NCBI GenBank assembly: GCA_030684935.1
Contig: JAUXXH010000032.1
Location: forward strand, 1-64,000
DNA length: 64,000 bases
Origin: Pseudolabrys sp.
GTDB taxonomy: Bacteria > Pseudomonadota > Alphaproteobacteria > Rhizobiales > Xanthobacteraceae
Direction: 5' to 3'
In this document: positions 55,412 to 64,000 of the stretch, one piece after another
How positions within the stretch are numbered: position 1 is the stretch's first letter
How the letters are laid out: each line of letters opens with the position of its first letter
Made by a program: the position numbers and the translations under genes
Notes under the pieces: model-generated
What the model saw: only the letters and a program-made list of their open reading frames with translations
The model's database searches: none
Told to the model about the DNA's origin: nothing

Positions 55412-56620
55412 ATGACACCGATCGTCCCAGGCCGACATCTTTCCGCGCGCTACCTTGCGATCGGCTTCGCCGGCTTTTTCACCTTCATTAATATGTATTC
55501 GCCGCAGGCGATTCTGCCGCTGCTGGCGCAGGAGTTCGGTGCCGGCGCCGCCGAAATCGCCACCATCATGACCGCCGGAACGCTGGCGGTAGCGCTGATC
55601 GCGCCATTCGCCGGCACCGTCTCCGACGTGCTCGGACGCAAGCGCGTTATCATCTGCGCCATGTTCGCCCTCGCCATCCCGACCATCATGCTGGCGATGG
55701 CGGCAACCCTGTCGGAGATGGTGTTGTGGCGCTTCATTCAGGGCCTGGCGATGCCGCCGGTGTTAGCCGTCACCATCGCCTATATCGGCGAAGAACTGCC
55801 GCCGCATGAGGCCACCGTCGCCGCCGGCGTCTACACCTCCGGTGCCAGCATTGGCGGTTTCAGCGGCCGGTTCGTCGCCGGCGTGCTGTCCGACCTGTTC
55901 GGCTGGCGTTATGCCTTCCTCACCATCGCGGCCATGACCGTGGCCGGCGCCGTGGCGGTCTGGGCGCTGCTGCCACGCGAACGAAACTTCGTCCGTTCGA
56001 GCGGACTGGGCGCGTCGGCGCGGCAAATGCTGCAGCATTTCCGCAACCGTCAGCTTCTCGCCACCTATGCGGTCGGCTTCGGCGTGCTGTTCAATTTCAT
56101 CTGCACGTTCACCTTCATCACGTTCCGCCTCGCCGCCCCGCCCTACAATCTGTCGGCTGCGATGCTCGGAGCTATCTTCGTCGTCTACCTCGCCGGTTCG
56201 ACGCTGGCGCCGCTGACCGGCTGGGCGGTCGGCCGCTTCGGCCGACGGCAATTCATGGTCGGCATGATCCTGCTTTGGATCGTCGGCGTGCTGCTGACGC
56301 TGGCCGATCCGCTGTGGCTCATCCTGCTCGGGCTGACGCTGTCGGCCGCCTGCGGATTGCTCTGTCAGGCGGTGTCGACCGGCTATGTCACCATCACCGC
56401 GCAGGCGGGACGTTCGTCGGCGGTGGGGCTCTATGTCACCAGCTTCTATCTCGGCGGCAGCGTCGGCGCCGCGACCGGCGGCGTGGCCTGGATCCTCGGT
56501 GGCTGGCCGGCCTGCGTGGCCTTGGTATCGGGCATGCTGCTCATCATGGCCGCCGTCGTTGCCATCGCCTGGACGCGCACAGCCCCGCCCGCGCCGCCGA
56601 TCCCGATTGCGGCGGCGTAG
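55412..56620 (+). CDS. MFS transporter, YnfM/arabinose-efflux type
   Basis: 402 residues with 12 predicted helices. The loop 2-3 signature is AGTVSDVLGRKRVIICAM, and the helix 4-5 region reads FIQGLAMPPVLAVTIAYIGE. I chose the ATG at 55412; in-frame codons back to 55310 encode a polar leader. YnfM-like proteins export sugars or drugs; the substrate is unknown. It follows the kinase fusion by 120 bp. Confidence 0.88.
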   Translation: MTPIVPGRHLSARYLAIGFAGFFTFINMYSPQAILPLLAQEFGAGAAEIATIMTAGTLAVALIAPFAGTVSDVLGRKRVIICAMFALAIPTIMLAMAATLSEMVLWRFIQGLAMPPVLAVTIAYIGEELPPHEATVAAGVYTSGASIGGFSGRFVAGVLSDLFGWRYAFLTIAAMTVAGAVAVWALLPRERNFVRSSGLGASARQMLQHFRNRQLLATYAVGFGVLFNFICTFTFITFRLAAPPYNLSAAMLGAIFVVYLAGSTLAPLTGWAVGRFGRRQFMVGMILLWIVGVLLTLADPLWLILLGLTLSAACGLLCQAVSTGYVTITAQAGRSSAVGLYVTSFYLGGSVGAATGGVAWILGGWPACVALVSGMLLIMAAVVAIAWTRTAPPAPPIPIAAA

Positions 56621-56624
56621 TCCG

Positions 56625-57221
56625 TCATCCGGCGCTCGGATGCCACAGCGGCGCGTAGCCCCTGGACAGCACGGCCAGCATTGACGGCGGCGTCAGCACC
56701 TCGATGTCGAAGCCGCGAAGGCGCGGCTGCGGTGCCGCGTAGCCCGATGGTGTCCATGGCAGCAGATGCGCGCCGCGCACCGCGTAAGCATCTCCATTGA
56801 GGGCGATCATGGCGCCGTCCGGCAGTTCGTCGAGGCGATGGCGGTGCGTGCGCTTGGCCTTGCCGTCGAGCCGCTCGGCGTGCAGCACCGCATCCATCGC
56901 GTTCGCGCGACCCGAATCGGCAAACAGTGCGGCGAAGGCTTGCGCCGCCGTCCCCCGGCACTCGAAGCAGGGCCTGTGGCCGGCAGCGAAGGCGGTGACC
57001 TCGTCGAGGAAGAACAATTCCGTATAGCTCGCGCCCCAGACGGCGCGCTGGCGGCCATTGAACGCCAGCTTGCAGCAGATCCACTGCTTCGACGCCCAGC
57101 GCCGCGCGCCAAGCGTCCGGTCGGCGCCATGCAGCCGTCCGCCGCGGTTGCCCATCAGCGTCCCGCGCGCCGGGACCGCCAACAATTCGCCAAAGGGTGA
57201 GACACGGTTTTGCAGCGGCAT
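56625..57221 (-). CDS. Conserved hypothetical protein
   Basis: 198 residues. A conserved-looking core (CKLAFNGRQRAVWGASYTEL, FAAGHRPCFECRGTAAQAF, RHRLDELPDGAMIALNGDAY) contains a CxxC pair that could bind metal. I cannot name the family; the GHRPCFECR stretch recalls the metal-binding end of Ada-like domains but this is weak. No signal peptide. It converges on the MFS gene with a 4-bp gap. Confidence 0.65.
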   Translation of the reverse strand: MPLQNRVSPFGELLAVPARGTLMGNRGGRLHGADRTLGARRWASKQWICCKLAFNGRQRAVWGASYTELFFLDEVTAFAAGHRPCFECRGTAAQAFAALFADSGRANAMDAVLHAERLDGKAKRTHRHRLDELPDGAMIALNGDAYAVRGAHLLPWTPSGYAAPQPRLRGFDIEVLTPPSMLAVLSRGYAPLWHPSAG

Positions 57222-57247
57222 TGCCGCATTCTCGCATAAACCGGCGG

Positions 57248-57559
57248 CTACAGCCCAGCCGCCCGCGCCAGCGCCGCGGCGGCAACACCGGCCAGTACGG
57301 CCGCGAAATCATTGCGCGTCGCAATCATGGCACCGGTGGCGGCGCCGACCGCAAGCCAAGCGCTGAGCCCGCCCGTGATCAGGATAGGCGCGACCGTCGC
57401 GGCAATCACCGCACCGGGCAGCGCGTCGAGCATGCGGTGCACGCGCGGACCCAGGGTGAAATGGCCGATCAGCCAGAAGCCGCCGGCGCGCATGACAAAG
57501 ACGGACAACGTCATCGCCGCCAGAATGGCGATGAAACCGAGCGGGTCATTTTCGATCAT
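57248..57559 (-). CDS. azlD: AzlD-family membrane protein
   Basis: 103 residues with four hydrophobic segments and the AzlD features MRAGGFWLIGHFTLGPRVHR and LDALPGAVIAATVAPIL. It works with AzlC as a branched-chain amino-acid exporter in the inner membrane. Its start overlaps the end of azlC by 14 bp. Confidence 0.9.
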   Translation of the reverse strand: MIENDPLGFIAILAAMTLSVFVMRAGGFWLIGHFTLGPRVHRMLDALPGAVIAATVAPILITGGLSAWLAVGAATGAMIATRNDFAAVLAGVAAAALARAAGL

Positions 57560-58268
57560 CGACCAGCCCCCCGGCGATGCTGCCGGCCAGCGCCCCGACC
57601 AGCACGTACCACCAGCCGCCGAATAGGTAATAGGCGACGACCGCGGCGGCGCCGCCGACCAGCCAGCCGAGCGCGCGGCGGTAGCCGCGCCATAACGACA
57701 CCAGCATGGCGGTGAAGAACACCGGCATCACCAGATCGAGAGCAAACCGGCTCGGATCGCCGATCGAGGCCCCTAGCCAGTAACCGGGCACCGCCGCCGC
57801 CACCCAGCCGATCCAGACCATGACGCCGCTGCCGAGCAGAAACGCCGGATCGCTGCCGCCATCGGCGCGGTAGCGCATCGACAAGAGCCAGTTGGTCTCG
57901 GTGAGCAGATAGAGCATCGGATAGACCCTGGCCGGCGACTCGTGCCCGAGCCACGGCCGCAGGCTGGCGCCGATCAGCAGAAACCGCATGCACACCATCC
58001 CGGTCACCAGCGCCGCGCCGACGATGGCCGCCGTTGTCAGGCGCTCCGGCCAGGCTTCCAGCACGATGATCTGGGCCATGCCGGCATACACAGTGCCGCT
58101 CATCGCCATCGTTTCGAACAGCGTGAAGCCCTTGCGGGCCGCTACGGTGCCGACGGCAATGCCGAAGGCAAACAGCCCCGGCATCATCGGCAGCGTCGCC
58201 AGCGCGCCGAGCCGGAAGGCGTCAAATGTCCAGCGGGGGGCCGGATTGCTCGGGCTATTTGCGGTCAT
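57546..58268 (-). CDS. azlC: AzlC-family membrane protein
   Basis: 240 residues with the AzlC signature (PMMPGLFAFGIAVGTVAARKG, SGTVYAGMAQIIVLEAW) and several membrane helices, ending with LFGGWWYVLVGALAGSIAGG. It is the large subunit of the AzlCD exporter of branched-chain amino acids or analogues. Overlap with azlD indicates coupled translation. Confidence 0.9.
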   Translation of the reverse strand: MTANSPSNPAPRWTFDAFRLGALATLPMMPGLFAFGIAVGTVAARKGFTLFETMAMSGTVYAGMAQIIVLEAWPERLTTAAIVGAALVTGMVCMRFLLIGASLRPWLGHESPARVYPMLYLLTETNWLLSMRYRADGGSDPAFLLGSGVMVWIGWVAAAVPGYWLGASIGDPSRFALDLVMPVFFTAMLVSLWRGYRRALGWLVGGAAAVVAYYLFGGWWYVLVGALAGSIAGGLVDDRK

Positions 58269-58325
58269 GCCGTTTCATCGCAGGTTGAACGCGCATACCG
58301 CAGCCCGTTGAGAGGGGGAAGCCGC

Positions 58326-58357
58326 AAAAAAACGCCCGCCATGCGGCGGGCGTTTTT
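58326..58357 (-). terminator. Terminator of ftsH (probably bidirectional)
   Basis: ACGCCCGC and GCGGGCGT pair around the CATGCG centre, with A7 on one side and T5 on the other in plus-strand terms, so a T run follows the stem on either strand. It lies 20 bp beyond the ftsH stop. Confidence 0.9.
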
Positions 58358-58377
58358 GTCCTCGTTTGCGTGAAGCC

Positions 58378-60303
<1,926 letters not shown>

Positions 60304-60444
60304 CAGGCGTCCTTACCCGCCGCGCTCAGGTCGCGGCCCTGTGGAATGCTTAATTTGCCCAGAAAGTTTGGCGGCTTCGCGTCGTTTATGAGAACAATGT
60401 AGGGACGGCAAGCCGTCATGGAAAGCCCTCGAATCCCACATATT

Positions 60445-61527
60445 CTAGCGCGTTCGAGGCGGCCGGGCGGGGCCGGTTCGACGCGTGGTTAAGGCATTGC
60501 CGCGCCGCGGCGGGGCCCGCTCCACGGTGATCCGATCCTGCGTCAGCGTCACAATCGCGCCGGCCAGGCTTCGCCGGAACCGTTGTTTGCCGCTCAGGGC
60601 GGCATCGAGGCCCTCTTTCAACGCTTCCAGCTTGGCCAGTTCGACCGGGCCTTCGTCGCCGGCCGTGGTCACGGCCCGGCCGAGCAGGCGCAACGCAATT
60701 TCCGCAGGCAACCGGCAATACCCCTGCAAATCGAACGCGATAAGACCCGTTTTCGATGAATCCAGCCGCAATTCTGCAAGAGCTTTCGCAACGGCGGCCT
60801 CGATCGCCTGATCGGCCCGGCCCAGCCGCCGCGCCAGCAGCGACAGCCGCGCCGCATCGAGCCCCTCCCCGGCCAGTTCCCCCATCAGCTTGCGCAGCCG
60901 CGCCCGGGTAAAGCGCGGATCGCGGTTGGACGGGTCATCGGCGTAGGGGGTGCCGGCGGCTGTCAGGGTCGCGATCAGCCGGGATTTCGGCAGTTCGAGC
61001 AGCGGGCGGATTAGCAAAAGCCCTTCGGCTTTATCGCCCGGCAGGGCGGTCCCCCGCTGCATCGCCGCCAGGCCGGTGAGGCCGCTGCCGCGCGCCATGC
61101 GGATCAGCACCGTCTCGGCCTGGTCGTTGAGCGTGTGCGCGGTGAGGACGTGGGAGGCGCCGGCCTGGCGCGCCGCCGCCGCCAGCAGACGATAGCGTGC
61201 CGCGCGCGCGGCCTGCTGCAATCCGGTCTTCGGCTTGACGCCGGTCCAGCGCACGATGCGATGCGCGATCTTCAACCGCCGCGCCAGCCGCGCGACCGCC
61301 GCGGCTTCCGCCTTCGATTCCTCGCGCAGCCCATGATCGACGGTGACCGCAATCAGCTTTGGCGCCGCCTCGCGCTGATCGCGCCAGCGCACCGCCAGCA
61401 GCATCAGCGCCACCGAATCCGGCCCGCCGGAGACGGCGAGGATCAATGCCGGCACGGACGCCAGGTCGGCGAACATCGCCCTCGCTTCCGCGGCAGAGAC
61501 AGGTCTGGAATCGTGTGAGGGCATCAT
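60445..61527 (-). CDS. tilS: tRNA(Ile)-lysidine synthase TilS
   Basis: 360 residues. Converts the wobble cytidine of the CAU-anticodon tRNA-Ile to lysidine with ATP. The PP-loop is ILAVSGGPDSVALML, and the HTLNDQAETVLIRMARGSGLTGL and DDPSNRDPRFTR stretches are typical of the family. The C-terminal part is short with a basic tail. Two adjacent ATGs (61527, 61524) and a TTG at 61536 are possible starts. It sits between cpoB and ftsH. Confidence 0.93.
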   Translation of the reverse strand: MMPSHDSRPVSAAEARAMFADLASVPALILAVSGGPDSVALMLLAVRWRDQREAAPKLIAVTVDHGLREESKAEAAAVARLARRLKIAHRIVRWTGVKPKTGLQQAARAARYRLLAAAARQAGASHVLTAHTLNDQAETVLIRMARGSGLTGLAAMQRGTALPGDKAEGLLLIRPLLELPKSRLIATLTAAGTPYADDPSNRDPRFTRARLRKLMGELAGEGLDAARLSLLARRLGRADQAIEAAVAKALAELRLDSSKTGLIAFDLQGYCRLPAEIALRLLGRAVTTAGDEGPVELAKLEALKEGLDAALSGKQRFRRSLAGAIVTLTQDRITVERAPPRRGNALTTRRTGPARPPRTR

Positions 61528-61586
61528 CGAACCCAAGAACCGGCGCCGTCCCCGACCAGGGTGGACGCGCCGTCCGGGATCATACG

Positions 61587-62678
61587 CTAGCAGCCCGCGC
61601 GTTTCAGTTCCTGCGTCACGCCGCGCTTCACGCTGGCTGACGCCTTCGGATACTTTCGCCCGACTTCCGTCAGCGTGGCGCAGGCGGCTTCCTTCTGCTT
61701 CAGCGCCGCCAGCGACTGACCGAGGCGCAGCAGCGAGTCCGGCGCCTTGCCGGCGTTTTCATATTTGGTCGACACCGCCAGAAAGGCTTCCGCCGCGTCG
61801 CGGTAGCGCTGCCGCTGGAACAGGCTTTCGCCTAGCCAGTACTGCGCGTCAGGCACCAGTCGCTCGTTCGGATACTTGCGCACGAAGTCGCGGAAGCCCT
61901 GCTCGGCCTGGGCATAGTCCTTGTGCAGGACGTAGCCGTAGGCCAGGTCGTATTCGTCCTGGGGCGTGGCGGTCGGTGGCAAAGTCGCCATCTGCGTGCC
62001 GGAGGTGGAGATATTGCGCGGCGGCGCTTGTGGCGCGGCCGGCATCGGCGTTGCCGCCGCATTGGCCGCCAGCGTCGACAGGTCGAGTGGCGCGCCGGCG
62101 TCGCGTCCGCCCGGAGCGCCGACCGGCGCTTCGTTGGAACCCGGCTCCGGCGCAGCGATGGTCGTCGTGCTGCCAAGCGTGCGCGGCACGCCGGGCGCAT
62201 CGGGGTTCTGCGACGGATCGAACAGATCGCCGCGGCGGCCAGAAGCAGCCGGCGTCTGGGCCGGCGCTGTGGACGGCGCAGCCGGCTGGGTGGCCCGCGC
62301 CGGCGGCGTCGCGGCGCCACCGCGAGACCCCAGTTGCTGAAAGCGATACTCGTTGTCGTCCTGCATACGCTTGAGCTGCGTTTCAAGCTGCTGATTGCGG
62401 AACTGCAATTGCTCGATGGTGCCGGTGAGCTGCCGCAACGCGTTCTCCAGCCGGTCGAGGCGCACCGTCATTGCGCCGGGATCGGCATAGTCGGCCTGCG
62501 CCTGCTGACCGCGCGGCGCGCCCTGCTGCTGGCCCCCGCGCGGCTCGCCGCGGCTGAACAGGTCGTCGAGGAAATTGCCCTGCTGCTGCGCCTGCGCGGG
62601 CGCTCCGAGCAAAGCCGTCGCGATCAGCGCGGCGGCCAACGTCAACACAGGGACTTTGAGGGATTTTTTTTCTGTCAT
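61587..62678 (-). CDS. cpoB: Cell division coordinator CpoB / Tol-Pal system protein YbgF
   Basis: 363 residues with a signal peptide ending AGAPAQA-QQQ type near residue 31. An N-terminal coiled coil (RLDRLENALRQLTGTIEQLQ) and a low-complexity Ala/Pro/Thr linker follow. The C-terminal TPR region begins DEYDLAYGYVLHKDYAQAEQ. The periplasmic protein couples outer-membrane constriction and septal peptidoglycan synthesis. I chose the ATG at 62678, where the signal peptide starts. The third to fifth codons contain an A8 run. Unlike the usual order, pal and tolB are not directly upstream here. Confidence 0.92.
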   Translation of the reverse strand: MTEKKSLKVPVLTLAAALIATALLGAPAQAQQQGNFLDDLFSRGEPRGGQQQGAPRGQQAQADYADPGAMTVRLDRLENALRQLTGTIEQLQFRNQQLETQLKRMQDDNEYRFQQLGSRGGAATPPARATQPAAPSTAPAQTPAASGRRGDLFDPSQNPDAPGVPRTLGSTTTIAAPEPGSNEAPVGAPGGRDAGAPLDLSTLAANAAATPMPAAPQAPPRNISTSGTQMATLPPTATPQDEYDLAYGYVLHKDYAQAEQGFRDFVRKYPNERLVPDAQYWLGESLFQRQRYRDAAEAFLAVSTKYENAGKAPDSLLRLGQSLAALKQKEAACATLTEVGRKYPKASASVKRGVTQELKRAGC

Positions 62679-62759
62679 CGGCTCATTCGTCGGCCAATCG
62701 GCCGTGATCGGGCCAGTCCTGTACCATAGACCGTCGAGTGCGACCATAATGTGGCGTGC

Positions 62760-64000
62760 CTAGCGTGCTCTTGCCGCGGCGCGCCGCTTGCCGCGCCCCG
62801 CCAGCCATTCCTCGAACTGCTGCACCAGGACAAAGAACGACGGTACGAACAGCACCGCCAGACAGGTCGAGGCGATCATGCCGGTGAACACGGTGATGCC
62901 GATCGAGGCGCGCGCATTGGCGCCGGCGCCGGTCGCCAGCACCAGCGGCAGCACGCCGAGGATGAAGGCGAACGAGGTCATCAGGATCGGCCGGAAGCGG
63001 GCGCGCGCCGCCTCGACCGCGGCTTCGGCAATAGTCCGGCCCTCGTCGCGCAGTTCGCGGGCGAACTCGACGACCAGAATCGCGTTCTTCGCCGACAGCG
63101 CGATCAGCAGCACGATGCCAATCTGGGTGTAGAGATTGTTGTCGATGCCAAGCACGCTCAGCGTGACGACCGGACCGACCAGCGAAATAGGCACCGCCAG
63201 AATCACCGACAGCGGCCGGTACCAGCTCTCGTACTGGCCGGCGAGCACCAGATAGACCAGCAGCAGCGCCATGCCGAACACGACGAACATCTGCCCGCCG
63301 ACCAGCTTCTCCTGATACGACATACCGGTCCATGCGAGGTTCACCTGCGGCGGGAAGGTGCGCTGGGCCGCCGCCTCCATCAGCGCCATGGTCTGCCCCG
63401 TCGAATAGCCGCGCGCCGGCATCGCAATCACCGTGGCCGACGGATACAGATTGTAGAGACTAATCAGCGCCGGTCCGGTCACCGGCGTGATCGTGACCAG
63501 GGTGCCCAGCGGAACCATCTGGCCTGTAGCATTGCGCACCGACAGGTTCGACACGTCCTCGGTGCGCAGGCGGAATTGCGAATCGGCCTGCACGAAGACC
63601 TGGAAGGTGCGGCCGAACTTGCTGAACTGGTTGACATAGGCCGAACCGAGATAGCCACCGAGCGCGTTGAACACCTGATCGATGCTGACCTGCAGCGATT
63701 GCGCCTTCACCCGGTCGACGTCGATGGTGTATTGCGGCACGTCGGCGCGGAAGGACGACAGCACGATCTGGATGCTGGACTGCGCGCCCGCATTGGCGAC
63801 CACGCTGTCGACCACGCTCTGCAGCTTCGGGAAATCGAAGCTGCCGTCGCGAATCTCGATCTGCATGGTGACGCCGGCGACATTGCCGATGCCCTGGATC
63901 GGCGGCGGCGGCAGCACGCGCACGATCCCCTCCTCGATCCCGCTCATGGCGCGGTTCAGCGCCGAGAAGGTCGGCAGCAGGCCCTGCGCCTTGCCGCGCA
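62760..64000 (-). CDS. RND-family efflux pump inner-membrane subunit (AcrB-type), 5' end beyond the window
   Basis: About 413 codons are visible, entering from the right edge and ending at 62760. Periplasmic-domain features (GSAYVNQFSKFGRTFQVFVQ, SVRNATGQMVPLGTL, MPARGYSTGQTM) are followed by five or six C-terminal membrane helices, including VLLIALSAKNAILVVEFARE and RFRPILMTSFAFILGVLPL. It is a proton-driven drug or lipid exporter of the HAE1 group. The C-terminal tail is basic (GKRRAAARAR). The adaptor gene should lie further right. Confidence 0.94.
   Translation of the reverse strand, partial: RGKAQGLLPTFSALNRAMSGIEEGIVRVLPPPPIQGIGNVAGVTMQIEIRDGSFDFPKLQSVVDSVVANAGAQSSIQIVLSSFRADVPQYTIDVDRVKAQSLQVSIDQVFNALGGYLGSAYVNQFSKFGRTFQVFVQADSQFRLRTEDVSNLSVRNATGQMVPLGTLVTITPVTGPALISLYNLYPSATVIAMPARGYSTGQTMALMEAAAQRTFPPQVNLAWTGMSYQEKLVGGQMFVVFGMALLLVYLVLAGQYESWYRPLSVILAVPISLVGPVVTLSVLGIDNNLYTQIGIVLLIALSAKNAILVVEFARELRDEGRTIAEAAVEAARARFRPILMTSFAFILGVLPLVLATGAGANARASIGITVFTGMIASTCLAVLFVPSFFVLVQQFEEWLAGRGKRRAAARAR

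Overview
The window is GC-rich chromosomal DNA of an alphaproteobacterium, most likely a Hyphomicrobiales member near Bradyrhizobium, Rhodopseudomonas or Pseudolabrys. Supporting signs are HisZ next to a long HisG, a glcDEF glycolate oxidase, a BclA/SbmA-type peptide transporter, a TorF-type porin, a CIRCE-controlled groESL operon and short palindromic repeats built around CCGGG..CCCGG. It looks like an ordinary chromosomal segment. I see no rRNA, tRNA, phage, integrase, insertion sequence or CRISPR array. The genes at both edges are cut: ileS at the left and an RND efflux pump gene at the right.

Layout. 1-6.2 kb: ribF-ileS, a CheY, and a degenerate-EAL (TipF-like) protein followed by a HAD hydrolase. 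6.2-12.2 kb: a GT-C glycosyltransferase, a three-gene ABC exporter (adaptor, permease, ATPase) and a class III aminotransferase. 12.4-14.0 kb: two tandem paralogous Crp/Fnr regulators. 14.1-20.4 kb: hisS, hisZ and hisG with a transglutaminase-like protease and small genes between them. 20.4-25.4 kb: GtrA, a GT2 glycosyltransferase, a YdjC/ChbG-type deacetylase, a DUF2076 protein, an L,D-transpeptidase and a CheZ-like phosphatase. 25.4-30.9 kb: a damaged MFS gene, a lipoprotein, groES-groEL with a palindromic element between them, and a dienelactone-hydrolase-like enzyme. 31-35.8 kb: a TRAP transporter, amidase and 58-residue membrane protein in one operon. 36-41.3 kb: a BclA-like transporter, an HPP protein, a porin, a Rossmann protein and a histone-H1-like protein. 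41.3-47.7 kb: glcDEF, cytochrome c, a universal stress protein and a GNAT. 47.8-55.3 kb: TetR, a ParE toxin-antitoxin pair, a TPP enzyme with a NIPSNAP protein, a GH15 glucanase and a kinase fusion. 55.4-64 kb: MFS, AzlCD, ftsH, tilS, cpoB and the RND pump.

Working links. The GT2, GtrA and YdjC genes (with the GT-C gene 13 kb away) resemble the parts of a polyprenyl-phosphate aminosugar pathway that decorates lipid A or another envelope glycan. The TRAP-amidase operon looks like an uptake-plus-hydrolysis unit for an unknown carboxylate or amide. CheY and the CheZ-like protein are plausible partners. HisZ needs HisG. glcDEF may feed electrons towards the neighbouring cytochrome c. Two aminoacyl-tRNA synthetase genes (ileS, hisS) carry internal stretches of clearly lower GC in an unbroken frame, suggesting mosaic recombination. 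All assignments are from reading the sequence and remembered family features; no database search was run.
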